Positions 41,584 to 52,718 are shown, counted from the first letter of the stretch. The stretch is 64,000 nucleotides of DNA from Mesoplasma syrphidae (GCF_002843565.1 NZ_CP025257.1:124001-188000); one strand, 5' to 3'. The notes: generated by a model from the letters alone, not told the origin. Numbers and translations are program-made.

Positions 41584-42540
41584 ATGAGAATTACATTTGG
41601 ACGATATATTCCCAAAAATTCAGTTATCCATCGTATGGATCCACGATTAAAATTGGTAATGATTATTTTACTAATTGTTGCAATCTTTTTTCCAATTGGA
41701 TATACTGGATACATTTTTATGAGTGCAGTAATCATGGGATTGTTTGTTTTGTCAAAATTAAATTTTAGAATGTTACTTACACTGCTTTTTCCTGTTTGCT
41801 TTATTTTTACAGTGATTTTATTTTTGAACTTCTTTTTGATGCATCCGGAGAGTTCATTATTTGCTCCAGGAGAAAAGTTGCATGATTGAGTAACACAAAC
41901 TAAAACTGGTTGAATTGGGAATATCCCAGCATCGTTTAAAAATGAAACCCAAGCAATTGGTCATTTCTATAATTGAAAAGTTTTATGATTTAGTGAAAAA
42001 GCTGTTTATAGCGCATTACTAATGGGATGAAGAATTTATTTAATGATCACTCTAACATGCATCTTAACAGGAACAACTCAACCGCTACAATTAACTTTGG
42101 CAATTGAAGATTTACTATTGCCATTAAGATTAATAGGAATCCCAGTTTATATTTTATCAATGATTATTTCGATTGCTTTACGTATGATTCCAACTTTGAT
42201 CGATGAAGCAGGAAGAATTATGAAGGCTCAATCATCGCGTGGTATTGACATTAAAAATGGTAAGAAAAAAGACAAACTTAAGGGATTGACTTCGCTAATT
42301 ATCCCACTGTTGGTTTCTGCATTTCAAAAAGCTGAAGATTTGGCATATGCCATGGATGCTCGTGGATATGAACCGCATGCTAAACGAACACGATATGTTC
42401 AATTTGAATTTAAAATGGTTGACTTTGTATTATTTACTTTGGGACTTGCGATAGCCATTTTTGCAATCGTTTACGCATCTATGCCAGAAACTTTTAGTTT
42501 CTTACACATGCCACAATTGGATGCCCTAACAGTTTACTAA
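41584..42540 (+). CDS. ecfT: ECF transporter transmembrane subunit T
   Basis: EcfT couples the ATPases to the S components. The 318-residue product has hydrophobic helices starting near residue 23 (LVMIILLIVAIFFPIGY). It also has the two Ala-Arg-Gly type coupling signatures, QSSRGIDIKNG and AMDARGYEP. Several TGA Trp codons lie in the 41885-42030 segment, which looks like a periplasm-side insertion. The start follows GGAAGAGG. truA begins 1 bp after the stop. Confidence 0.96.
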
Positions 42541-42541
42541 A

Positions 42542-43288
42542 ATGAAATATTTATTATCACTTAGCTATGATGGAACAGATTATTGTGGATGAGTTATTCA
42601 ACCAAAGCAACCAACAATTCAAGGAGAGTTGGAAAAAGCTCTAAAAAGAATCACTAAAACATCTAATTTTAAAGTTTTGGGAGCATCAAAAACAGATGCT
42701 GGTGTTCATGCTTTGGATCAAAAAGTTTTATTGACAATTGAGTTTGTACCAAATTTAGCACAATTTAAAAGCGCTCTTAATAAGTCTTTGCCTTCAGATA
42801 TTAGAGTTATTGATATTATAAGTGTGTCGGAATCTTTTGATGTTCGTCGCGTTGCTCAAAAAACTTATCACTATTTAATTAATGATCAAATTGATGATAT
42901 TTTTTCGCAAAGATTTGAACTACGCTGAAACAAACAAGCAATTGATATTGTCAAATTACAGCAAATTTTTAATGCTTTTATTGGAACCCATGATTTTAAA
43001 TTATTTTCTGGGTTGAATGAATTGGAAAAAAAGACAATTAAAACAGTTCGTCAAATTGATACAATAAATATTTTTCGCAATTCCAACAATCGAATTGTAG
43101 TTGAATTCAAAGCAAAAGGGTTCATTCGCTATCAAATTCGTATGATTGTTGGAGTAGCCTTATATGCTTATCAAAATAAACAACTATCAATTGAGATAAT
43201 TAACCAAAAGCTTCAAGGAATTGGTGAAAAATCACCAATTGTGGCAATTGCTAAAGGATTATGCTTACAAAAAATTAAATATTCGTAA
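42542..43288 (+). CDS. truA: tRNA pseudouridine synthase A
   Basis: TruA makes pseudouridine at positions 38-40 of tRNA anticodon arms. The 248-residue product has the catalytic Asp at D52 in KTDAGVHALDQ, the start MKYLLSLSYDGTDYCGW, and the conserved FIRYQIRMIVG near the end. It starts 1 bp after ecfT and is probably co-transcribed, an arrangement common in Firmicutes and mollicutes. Confidence 0.97.
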
Positions 43289-43307
43289 AAAGGTGTATTA
43301 TCTTATT

Positions 43308-43475
43308 AAGAGATATTGGTTCAAAACAATGTCGCTAAAAATAATTACCTGTTGATATAGAATATGAGTTTCTGGATGATTCGAAAGATGAGAAGGAAAG
43401 CGTAAGTTATATGAATATTTAATTACTCCAATATCTCTTTAAGAAACACTCCATTTATAAGTGTTTCTTTTTTTT
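43308..43475 (+). ncRNA. Unidentified structured RNA with a closing stem and terminator
   Basis: AAGAGATATTGG (about 43308-43319) is perfectly complementary to CCAATATCTCTT (43428-43439), closing a loop of about 108 bases. A terminator hairpin (AAGAAACACT 43441-43450 with AGTGTTTCTT 43460-43469, then T residues) abuts the stem without overlapping it. The interior has GTCGCT (43331-43336) that can pair in part with AGCG (about 43399), and a purine-rich GATGAGAAGGAAAGCG stretch. No purine, TPP, FMN, T-box or SRP consensus fits. It may be a small stable RNA or a cis-regulator of the membrane protein gene below. Confidence 0.55.
43441..43475 (+). terminator. Terminator of the structured RNA
   Basis: AAGAAACACT (43441-43450) pairs with AGTGTTTCTT (43460-43469), a 10-bp stem with loop CCATTTATA, followed by T residues. 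Confidence 0.88.
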
Positions 43476-43517
43476 ATTGTCATAATTTTGATAAAATATA
43501 TTAAATAAGGAGGCAAT

Positions 43518-44243
43518 ATGAAAAATCAAAAAAGTAACACAATAAATTGCTGATCAAAAATTTTTCTAATAACTTTGTTTCTTTACTTTTGCTCATTAAC
43601 ATCAATTGGAAAAATTGTAGTTGCAACTCCAACAATTTTTTTAGCAGTTAATTTGGCTTTTATTGCAGTTTCATTTATTTATTCTAATGTAATTTTATTG
43701 GGACTATGTAAACTTTTACTAAGGTATAAAAAAACTAAAATGGTCAATAGTAACTTTGAACTGCCATCATCTAGTTTAATTGCTCTCTCATTATGAACAG
43801 TAACGATTTTTTTTCAATTTGCAATTTTAATCGGAATTGGAACAACCTCATTAACAAGTGAACAGTTCTTTAAATTTGGAAATAGTGATGTGACAAATAT
43901 GTTTATTGCTCAAGCTGTATTTGTGGCAATTACTTTTATAAGTTTCATAGTAATTAGCATTGTGACTTATATTTTGGCCAAAACGTATGATTTTATGTTG
44001 ACTGAGAGCAATACATCGTTATTTGATATTTCAAATTTTATTGTTTACTTTGTAACCAAAGTCGCTGTAAGAGTTCGCGAGAAACGCAATCAGAAAGTTG
44101 CTCAAAAGGTAATTAAAATTAATGGAAAAAGCCAGTTTAGTAAAATGTTTAATATGAATGTCGAACTAAAGGTTAACGCTAAGCAGGCGTTTGCTTTAAA
44201 ACAAGCTAAAAAAGGTACAACACCACCACAACTTTCACTTTAA
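43518..44243 (+). CDS. Four-helix membrane protein, 241 aa, unknown
   Basis: The frame starts at ATG 43518 after AAGGAGG. Four hydrophobic segments (about residues 15-32, 40-65, 92-112 and 130-155) are followed by a basic cytoplasmic tail of about 60 residues (KVAVRVREKRNQKVAQKVIK). Two TGA codons encode Trp. It lies 23 bp before the giant FtsX permease and on the same strand, so it may be an accessory subunit of that transporter. I do not recognise the family. Confidence 0.8.
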
Positions 44244-44266
44244 AATAAAAAAATGAAAGGATACAT

Positions 44267-47200
44267 ATGAGAAGCATGAGACTTATTTTAAAGAATTCAT
44301 TACGAAATTCTTTTAAAAACTTATCGCAAATTTTTGGTTTGACAATGTTAGTTGCGATGTTGGCATTAGTAATTTCACTTATGAGTTCAATTTCAATTAG
44401 AGTGCTGGATAACTATAATGCTTTGAAAGAAGATTCAAACCAGCATAATATTATTTTGCAAATTGACCCATTTGAAAATGTGCCAACTCAAGATGTTAGT
44501 CAAGGGGCACCCAAAAATTTAGTTGAGGCACAGCAATATTGAATGGCTAAATTACAAAAAGAATACAGTCGTGAAAGTATGGCTTTTGATTGAAGCCGAA
44601 CTGAAGCCCGCAAGTTTTCTCAGGTCTATAATAATAATCACATTATGGATTTGAAGGCTATTGCAAAAACAAATTATGATGAAATAAATGGGGTTGATAA
44701 ATTAGTAATTTATCAAGGAAAAGGCTATGATGATCAACATACAAGAAACGTTGTACTAGACACTACATTTGCCTTTGAAAATAAAATCGCCATTGGAAAT
44801 ATTATTCGATTGCAAAAAGATTCACTTGGAGATCAAATGTTAGTTGCATCTCGTGACAACAAGGGAACTACTGAGAAACAATTTCAAGCAATTGATGAAT
44901 TGCAAAAAAAAGGAATTGATGAATCTTATAAAGAAGGAGAATTTAGCAACTATGACTGATACCAAGTATCAGGATTGGGAAATTCAGCTGATTTTGTAAT
45001 GCCAGTTTTGGATGCAAATACTCCAATTCCAAATAAACAACATGAAGGTTTGATTTATTTACATCCAAGTAATTTTGGATTAATTAAGCAGGATAATGGT
45101 TTTTATCAATATGATCAAACATATGGTAAACTAACAGTTACTTCTAATAATGAATGAGAAGCTTTTTTCAATTTAAAAACGAAATCAGGAATTACACCAA
45201 CAAATGAGCAAGTTGAAAGAATTAACAGCAGTTGAAAACAACTAATTAATATTCGCAACGAGCAAAAACGTTATGTATATGCAATTGGAGACTCTGCGTA
45301 TCGTTACAATAATCGTACTAATACAATTGAGTCGACTTTGAAGATTTATCATGGAATTACCTCAGTAACAGTAATTTTATTGTTCATTGTTTGTTTATAC
45401 ACAATTGGACTAATTACTAGAAAACAAATTGACAAATCTAAATCTCAAGTTGGAACCATGAAGGCGTTGGGATATCGAAGACGACAAATTATTTTCAATT
45501 ATGTTACGACACCATTTATTACTGCAGTTATGGGTTCAATTATTGGATTTATTTTGGCCCAACCAGTTCAAATTGTTTTGATTGATCAAGTTTCTAATTA
45601 TTTTTCATTAAACTTTTCAACTTGGAAGTTTGATTACATTGGATTTTTAAATGTGGCAGTCATTTTATGAATTTTTCTAACAGTTATTGCCTTCTTAATT
45701 GCGCTGCTAATTTTTAAAAGTTCAGCATTGAATTTGATGAATGCAAATAAATCAACTAAAGTAACCAGATTTGGAATTGCTATTAAACGTTTAAACTTTA
45801 GAAATAGCTTTGGGTCAAAAATTCGTACAGCATTATTAATTAATTCATTTGGGAAATTATCTTGTGTTGGAGCAGTTGTTCTAATTGCTTCTGGAGTAAT
45901 GACAGTTGCTTATGCTGCACCGAATGCTTTAAACATTAACCGTCATGCTGCCTACAACGGAATTGACTATAATCAGTTGGTTGAATACAATGAACCAATT
46001 TCTAATAACCCCTATACATTTTTAAAAGCGTATAATAAGTCAATTCCTAATCCCGAATATAAAAAAGCAAAACTTGCCAATCAATCGGGAGAATATTGAA
46101 CAAATGCTCCTTTAAAATCTTTTGATAATACTTATGATATGAACAAAATAATTGATGCTTATATCAATAGACAAATTCCAAGTGATTACTTTTCATTAAT
46201 GATTGAAGATGATGAAAATTTTGCATCTGGAGTTTTAGCAGCAAATATGAAATTGACTAATTCATATGGTTTAAACATTGGAATTAACTTGCAAAAATTA
46301 ATGGCTCAAAAAGCTACTAGACCAATTCCTGGAGATGGCTCAGAAATTATGTATATTTTTGCTTTAAATCAATGACCAGATTTAGTTAAGTTTTTTGACA
46401 ATATTAAAGATAATAAGGATGATCAATTACGTGCGACTAAGATTTTACAGGGATTTTATAAGAAATATGTTAACTCAATTTTCTTGTCGCTGCCTGAAAT
46501 AGGAGATGAAGAAAAGTCAAATTTGCAAAAAATTTCTGAGTTTAATCAAGCAGATGGTTCACAACAGTATTTAAAAACCGCTGATCAATTGCTTGATAGT
46601 TATAAAATTGCTATGGAAATTAGCCCAGCTATCAAGGAGTTTAATAAATTCAATCAATTGATTAATGCTAAAATTTTAACACCGCCAGTATTTAAAATTT
46701 CAGACGGTACTAACGTTTTGGGTGAAAATCGCATGTATGATACTGAAGAAGAACAAAATTCTAAAGATGACAAATATGAGACTATTGATTTGGAATCACT
46801 ATCTGATCAAGAAACTTTGGATGCTTACACATATAAATATATGAAATGATTTTTAATGTATTTTTTCGGAAGAATTGACCATGTTATTATTCAAGCTGCA
46901 TATTCACGTTCTCCTTATTTTGTACAACAAAATATTAAAGATGCTGTCAAAAATGATCGAGAATTTAATACTTCATTTTCATTAGTACCTTTAGATGATC
47001 TTGATCAAATTGGAACATATATGAATGCTCAAAGTAAGAATAGTTTTAATTTTAAAATTTATGGGCTAGACAATTTAGAAGATCCCTTTATGAAATTATA
47101 TGATGAAAAAAATCACTCATTAAATCAGAAGCTTTTCAAAGACTCTAATGAAAATGAAATTGTCATTAATCAAACTGTTGCTCAAAAAATGAGTTTGAAA

Positions 47201-48385
47201 AAAGGTGACATTGTCGATTTAAATGTCATTAAAAAAGTTTTAACAGATGAGAATAACAGTCCATATACTCTTGATCAATATTCAGGAGGGAATGAATATG
47301 GAAGTTCACCCTATGATCATCAATTTAGACAGTATTCTGATACAACTTCAAATTCAAAATCTGTAAAATTAGCTGGCAAGACATTAGCGGGGGGCTTAGC
47401 AAGTATTGGAGAAGTTTATCAAGCAATACTTGACGGTGAAGCAGATATTGTCGATCAAAAATCTTTAACAACTTTCAAGGTAGCTGGAATTCATGATGGA
47501 TACGGAACAGCTGCGGCTTGAATTAGTAATCAAAATGCTAATAAAATTTTGGGATATGATCTTGTTGAAGATTATCTTTGAATAAAACAATTTTCTCGCC
47601 AATGAGGAAATGAGTTTAAAAATTCGAAAAATGAGGCAATTTACTTAGAGAATTGAAAGTTGGGAATGTCTTTAGAAGAGTTTAAACGAGACTATTTGAA
47701 TTCAAGTGATATAAATACAGCAACAAAATCGCAAAAAATTTATCAGATGTTCAAAAATTCTAATCCTATTTTTAACTACAAGTATTCACTGAGTGAAGAT
47801 ATTGGAGATTTAAAAAGTACGATTTCAACATATCAAAGATATGGAGATTATTCACCATTTGGAATGAATGGTGGTTATAAAGATGGAGTGCTAGCAGATG
47901 GAGCCGCAGAAGGCTCAATTAAGTCGATAGTTCCAACACAAATTAGTAAAGATATATTAAACCAAATGTCAGATTTAGTTTTAATTGTAATGATTTTTGC
48001 AATTGTTTTGGTATTAATTATTACATTTGTTATTATTCTCTTGACAACCAATTTGATTATTACTGATAATGCCCGTTTTATCGCGACAATGAAAGTTTTA
48101 GGATATCGCAATAACTACATCGCTAAAACAATTTTAGGAATGTACTTTATTGTTATTGGAATAACATTTGTAGTTGGAACGGCAATTGGATGATATATTT
48201 ATATGTCCGCCTTAAGAATTGTAGCAACCAATTCAAATATGGTTCTACCAATGGTCTTTCCGTTCTGACTAGTTTTAACAGTTGCCTTATCAGTTTTAGG
48301 TATTTATTTTGTAACAATTGCTTATGGATTTAAAGCAATAACTAAAATAAACACAATAAAAATGTTACAAAATACAGAACTGTAA
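44267..48385 (+). CDS. Giant FtsX/MacB-type permease, 1372 aa
   Basis: A single frame holds about 20 TGA Trp codons. Helix 1 lies at about residues 20-45 (QIFGLTMLVAMLALVISLM). The first FtsX block at about 360-490 has the motif MKALGYRRRQI, and a new helix follows near 530. A large extracytoplasmic region spans about 560-1220. The C-terminal FtsX block at about 1235-1372 has MKVLGYRNNYI. It is a longer relative of the gene at 8173. Such permeases need an ATPase; none is adjacent. The start follows GAAAGGAT. The product may extract or insert lipids or lipoproteins; the substrate is unknown. Confidence 0.87.
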
Positions 48386-48418
48386 TAAAAAAATGTTTCA
48401 GCTATGAAGCATTTTTTT
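48385..48418 (+). terminator. Terminator of the giant permease
   Basis: AAAAAATG..TTC (48388-48399) pairs with GAA..CATTTTTTT (48406-48418), with one mismatch in the stem. Confidence 0.75.
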
Positions 48419-48630
48419 AATAGTTTTTACAAATTATACCAAATTGATTTTCACTACATATGACAAAGTTGAAAGACACATTAATTAAAAGAAGGCAATA
48501 TTATGAGAAACAAAAAAGGCTTTGATTTGTTAAGGCATTCTTAGGGCACAGTAAATAAATATAGATTTAACTTTATTTAGTTAAAAACTGCAGTTTGCAA
48601 CTGTTACGAAAGAATTCAGGAAACAAAAAT
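48419..48630. other. Noncoding stretch with a possible gene remnant
   Basis: No credible gene is seen. A start at about 48504 with a fair site (AGAAGGCAATATT) encodes only 13 residues (MRNKKGFDLLRHS) and may be the broken start of a lost gene. No insertion-sequence ends are visible. Confidence 0.35.
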
Positions 48631-48673
48631 AAAACTAGTAAATGTATCAAAATGATACATTTACTAGTTTTTT
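48631..48673 (+). terminator. Perfect 19-bp terminator hairpin
   Basis: AAAACTAGTAAATGTATCA (48631-48649) is the exact reverse complement of 48653-48671, with an AAA loop, and is followed by T residues. It ends whatever is transcribed across 48419-48630, where no intact gene remains. Confidence 0.85.
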
Positions 48674-48675
48674 CC

Positions 48676-48703
48676 TTACAAAATAATTAAAAAATGGTAT
48701 GTT
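48676..48703 (+). promoter_or_regulatory. Possible extended -10 promoter of the secreted protein gene
   Basis: TTACAA (48676-48681) lies 16 bp before TATGTT (48698-48703), which is preceded by TGG as an extended -10. Downstream, a site AAAGGAG and a six-codon GTG ORF (48777-48797, ending TAA) precede the real ATG at 48817. Confidence 0.4.
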
Positions 48704-48816
48704 AATAATATAAAACTAATTTTTAACTTTTAAAAATCCGTAAAAGTTTTATTCATATAAAGGAGAATAAAATATAGTGGGAGCAGGGTGGGCTTAAGTT
48801 GGAAAGGAATCAAAAT

Positions 48817-49977
48817 ATGAAGTTATTACTTAGTATTTTAGGAGCTACAGCATTAATTTCTGGGCCAACAGTAGCAACTTTTGCTACAGTTCATGAAAAA
48901 AGTAACTCCAAAAATGAACTTAATATTTTAGATGATCTGACAGATGCAAAAACAAATATTACGACTCTGAAACCAAATGATGTTCAAGTTAATTTGGCTT
49001 TTGTAGAAGAAACAAAAGATGCAATTGCTGAAGAAATACTATTAAGTCTAATGATCGGTAATCCAGAAATACCTGAGCTAATTGATATTTATCTTTCGTT
49101 TAGTGATCATAAAGATATATGAGATTTTAGAAATATTAACTTAGAAAAGCCTAAACCCGGTTTAGTTACTGAATTTGAAAATGCAACACTTGTAGCAAAA
49201 TCAAATAATCCTGATTTTTTGGGTGCAATAAGATTTGGTGTTAAATTAACAAATAGTAAAAGTGAAAATTTAGTGCCACTTTCAAATCATCTTACTAGAA
49301 GGAATTTGGGAATGCTAACGGAAAATAGCTCGCAAAGTATTTTAAAAGCCGTTAAGGAAAAAAATCCCAATGTTATTCTTTCAGAAATTGAAGCGACACA
49401 AATTTCAAGCATCAAAGCAATAATTGTTCCAATAGAAGACAGTACAATATATGATTCTGCTTCAAGTGTAGAAGTTAATTATATGATACCTAATAGTCCA
49501 ACAGTAACCGTTGACCTAAAGCAATCAATGAAAGTTGAAGGAATTCCAATTTATGGAACTCAAGACTATTTTGTTGTTGAAAAAAATGTTGGTCGCACTA
49601 CTTCTGACATAACTGGTATATCATGAGTTGATGGGAATGCCGATTCGAGAGTTACATTTTCTACATACAGCGAATCTGCAACAATTGTTAACAAAAATAC
49701 TAAATACAGCGTTAGTTCAAGAAAAGTAACAGGAGTTGAAAGTGCTTTTGATGTTACAAAAAATAATAGAAGAATAAATGAGACTAAAATGAGTGGTGGA
49801 ATTTCGCCATCAGTCTGACAAGTTCAAACTCATAGTGGTTTTAGTCAATATAAAAATGAAACAGGCGAAACAATATTGCAATTTGTTGGCGTAATTTTTT
49901 GTAGTGCTAACCAAACAATGCAAAGACAGTTTCATAAAACATGAAGTGGAAGAGCAGTGTTCAATCTTTACTATTAA
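48817..49977 (+). CDS. Secreted or anchored protein without a lipobox, 386 aa
   Basis: The chosen ATG 48817 follows GGAAAGGAAT and gives a clean signal (MKLLLSILGATALISGPTVA); an upstream TTG (48799) is less likely. Unlike typical mollicute lipoproteins there is no Cys after the hydrophobic core. A segment at about 145-215 (SQSILKAVKEKNPNVILSEI) resembles the repeated beta-rich domain found in many mycoplasma lipoproteins. The C-terminal part is Ser/Thr-rich, with Trp as TGA. The function is unknown. It precedes another secreted protein of similar signal type. Confidence 0.82.
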
Positions 49978-50069
49978 TTTAATTAACTACAAAAAACTTT
50001 TGACTAAAATTGAGAAAAACTAATAGTTTTTGTTTAGAAATGATACTCAATTTTAAAAAAATCCCAGTT

Positions 50070-50096
50070 TTGATATTTATAGTAAGCACTCATAAT
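50070..50096 (+). promoter_or_regulatory. Possible promoter of the HEXXH protein gene
   Basis: TTGATA (50070-50075) and CATAAT (50091-50096) are spaced by 15 bp. The spacing is short, so confidence is low. Confidence 0.35.
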
Positions 50097-50125
50097 AAAG
50101 TCTCTACAAACTGTCAAAAATAGAA

Positions 50126-51703
50126 ATGAGAAAAATGAAAAAAACAATAAGCATTTTAGGAGCCGTCGGGCTCTTCATTGCCAGTTTAGGCAATGTCATG
50201 TCTTTTACAATTAATAAAGATAATTTTAAACAAAATCAAAGTTCTGTTCTAGCCAATATTAAAAAAGAATCATGTGGTTGTTCAAATTCAATTACAACTT
50301 ATAAAGAAGAGCATTTTGAAGATGCAAATTGAAAAATTACTACTTTAACTTTGGATCAATGATTGATAAATACTTTATTTAGTTCATTTAAAGTTAATGA
50401 AGAATTAACCTATAAGGATGTGTACAGATTTTTAACAGGCTCAGCATCAAATTTTGCTGAAGGAACGAATGAAAACGCCAAAGAAATCATTGCAAAAGCA
50501 ATAATCAGTCAGGGATTTGAATATGCTAATAAGCAAATAGCCGGAATTTTTGTAAGAGTTGTTGAAAATCAATTAGGAGAAAACTGAGAGATCGATAATG
50601 TTGATGTCGGCGTCTTCGATTCAACAAAAAGTCAGCCCTTGCAACAAGAAATTGATAGGGAAATAAAATTTAACAAGGCCTTCAATGTGCAAGAAATTTT
50701 TAATGACAGAGAATTTGCAACTGATGGTTTAATGAGCTATCATTTTCAGAAAAGATATGTAAATGATATATCAAGAATTCCATATACGTTTAAATATGTA
50801 GCTTTTCCCGATGCCAAATTGAGAGCTTGATATGGAGACCTTAATGGAGAAATATATGACGAGTGAAATTATTCGGAAATGATTAATGGTCTACATCCAA
50901 AATATGAAACTGCCAACATGTACAAAGACAATGCTGATAGCTGAATTTTAGAAACTGAGTTTGAGAAAACTTTTACGAGCTCGAAAAATCCTCAAAGCAG
51001 CCTCGTATTTGATACTTCAAATAAGATTAATATAATATTCAAAGAAAATGAAGAATTTAAAGATCAATATGATATTTATCTTAAAAATAAACACGTGTTT
51101 AAAAATTATTCACCAGTTCAAAATGGAAATCCATATATGACAATCGATTACAAAATAAATGACAAAATTGCTTTTTACAATTCCTACGACAAATCTGAAA
51201 TTGAAAAAGTATATAATGAGAAAAGCTCTAATAGAAGTGTAAATACCTATCAAATTCCTCCTGAAAATGGTAGTCCGTTTTTATCCCGTTTATTATATGA
51301 TCAAATATTGGAAACTGGAGAATTTGGCGTGCTAATTTATTTAAATCATGAAGCACTTCACACATTTCAAAACCTGATTTGTACTGAACATTGAAGTAGT
51401 AATAGCAGCAGTTTTGGGTTACAAATAATTAGACAATTGCTTCTTATAATTTTACCTGAGTTTTCAAGTTACAGTTTTGAAAATCAAATAGATATAGTAA
51501 CATGAGCCAACCTAGCAATCTTGAATAGATATGATGAAAGTCCTAATTACTTGCACTCTTTCTTAAATGAGTTTGTGGACAATCAATTAGCTACTTTTGG
51601 TGCTACAATTATAGCTACAAATTTTAATACAGAATCAATAGAGGATGTTAAATTTGTTGTAAGAAATTGAAATACTCCACCAGAAAACATTTTTGCTATA
51701 TAA
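50126..51703 (+). CDS. Secreted protein with an HEXXH motif, putative metallopeptidase
   Basis: The 525-residue frame (522 if the in-frame ATG at 50135 is used, which gives the usual MKK start) begins with a signal segment, KKTISILGAVGLFIASLG. No lipobox Cys follows; the first cysteines are CGC at about residue 50. NHEALHTFQ at residues 407-415 contains HEXXH (H408, E409, H412), the zinc-binding motif of zincin peptidases. Possible third ligands follow in CTEHW or LPEFS. Neither start has a good Shine-Dalgarno. About eleven TGA codons encode Trp. If active it would act outside the cell, on host or peptide substrates. HEXXH alone occurs by chance, so peptidase is tentative. Confidence 0.7.
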
Positions 51704-51781
51704 GTATTTGAGCATTCAAAAATCAGCAGTATTAACTAAAAATATATTAATTTATTTTATTATTTCCTTTGATAAAATATA

Positions 51782-51810
51782 TTGCTATATATTAAAAAAT
51801 TATTTATAAT
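51782..51810 (+). promoter_or_regulatory. Promoter of rplM-rpsI
   Basis: TTGCTA (51782-51787) and TATAAT (51805-51810) are spaced by 17 bp. Confidence 0.75.
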
Positions 51811-51814
51811 TATA

Positions 51815-51858
51815 TCGCTTACTACACTTTTACCCCGGACAGGTCATAAGGAGAAAAA
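51815..51858 (+). promoter_or_regulatory. Possible L13 leader
   Basis: The untranslated leader of rplM has an unusually GC-rich core, ACCCCGGACAGGT (about 51832-51844), with ACC/GGT able to pair, in a strongly AT-rich context. Firmicutes carry an autoregulatory L13 leader at this position; I infer a counterpart here but cannot confirm the consensus. Confidence 0.35.
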
Positions 51859-51863
51859 AGCAC

Positions 51864-52319
51864 ATGAATCAAACAACACTTATTTCTGCAAAAGACATCG
51901 ATAAAAAGTGATACATCGTTGACGCTGCAGATCAAACAGTGGGGAGATTAGCAACTCAAGTTGCTATGGTATTGAGAGGGAAAAATAAACCTAACTTTAC
52001 ACCTCACATTAATAACGGAGATCACGTTATTATTATTAACGCTGAGAAAGCAAAATTTACAGGTAAAAAAGAGTCAGATAAAACTTACTACCACCACTCA
52101 ATGCATCCAGGTGGTTTAAGAAGAAGAACTGTAGCGGTTCAAAGAGAACTAGATGCAAGAAAAATCTTAGAACGCGCAATTAAACTAATGTTACCTAAAA
52201 ATGTACAAGGTGGAAACCAATTTAGAGCATTACACGTATTTGTTGGTGAAAACCACCCGTACGCAGCTCAAAAACCAGTGGTATTAGAAGTTAATACTAA
52301 AAAAGGAGACAATAAGTAA
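51864..52319 (+). CDS. rplM: 50S ribosomal protein L13
   Basis: L13 is an early-assembly protein of the large subunit. The 151-residue product begins [20 protein letters not shown] (Trp as TGA) and has the signature [15 protein letters not shown]. The start follows ATAAGGAGAA. Its stop overlaps rpsI by one base. Confidence 0.98.
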
Positions 52320-52714
52320 TGGCAGATAAAGTTATTTATAGAGGAACAGGAAGAAGAAAAACTTCTGTTGCTCAAGTTATTCTTACTCCAGGTAAGGGAA
52401 ATATCGTTGTTAATGGAGAAACTGCTTTAGAGTTTTTCCCATATGCAACACTTGTTCAAGATTTAGAGCAACCATTAGTAGCTACAGGAACATCAACTGA
52501 TTTTGATATCACAGTAACTGTTAAAGGTGGAGGATTTACTGGCCAAGCAGGAGCAACTCGTTTAGGAATTGCAAGAGCTTTATTGGAAGCAAGTGAAGAC
52601 TACAGAAAATCTTTAAGAGCAGCTGGGTTATTAACTCGTGATGCACGTATTAAAGAACGTAAAAAATACGGATTGCGTGGAGCACGTAGAGCACCTCAAT
52701 TCTCAAAACGTTAA
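52319..52714 (+). CDS. rpsI: 30S ribosomal protein S9
   Basis: S9 reaches P-site tRNA with its C-terminal tail. The 131-residue product begins [16 protein letters not shown] after a short leader and ends in the invariant [17 protein letters not shown]. It is coupled to rplM by a one-base overlap and is followed by a good terminator. Confidence 0.98.
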   Translation: MADKVIYRGTGRRKTSVAQVILTPGKGNIVVNGETALEFFPYATLVQDLEQPLVATGTSTDFDITVTVKGGGFTGQAGATRLGIARALLEASEDYRKSLRAAGLLTRDARIKERKKYGLRGARRAPQFSKR

Positions 52715-52718
52715 TTTG

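Noticed and set aside
43300-43475. SRP RNA, purine, TPP or lysine riboswitch
   Set aside because: The SRP core (GGAAGGAAGCAGC type), the purine GTTTCTACC/CCGTAAA cores and the TPP CTGAGA core are absent; only loose fragments match.
48504-48545. Transposase or insertion-sequence remnant
   Set aside because: Only 13 codons are visible, with no terminal inverted repeats or target duplication; kept only as a possible gene remnant.
48817-51703. An immunoglobulin-binding protein and protease pair (MIB-MIP type)
   Set aside because: Lengths and motifs do not match; the second protein carries HEXXH rather than a serine protease triad.
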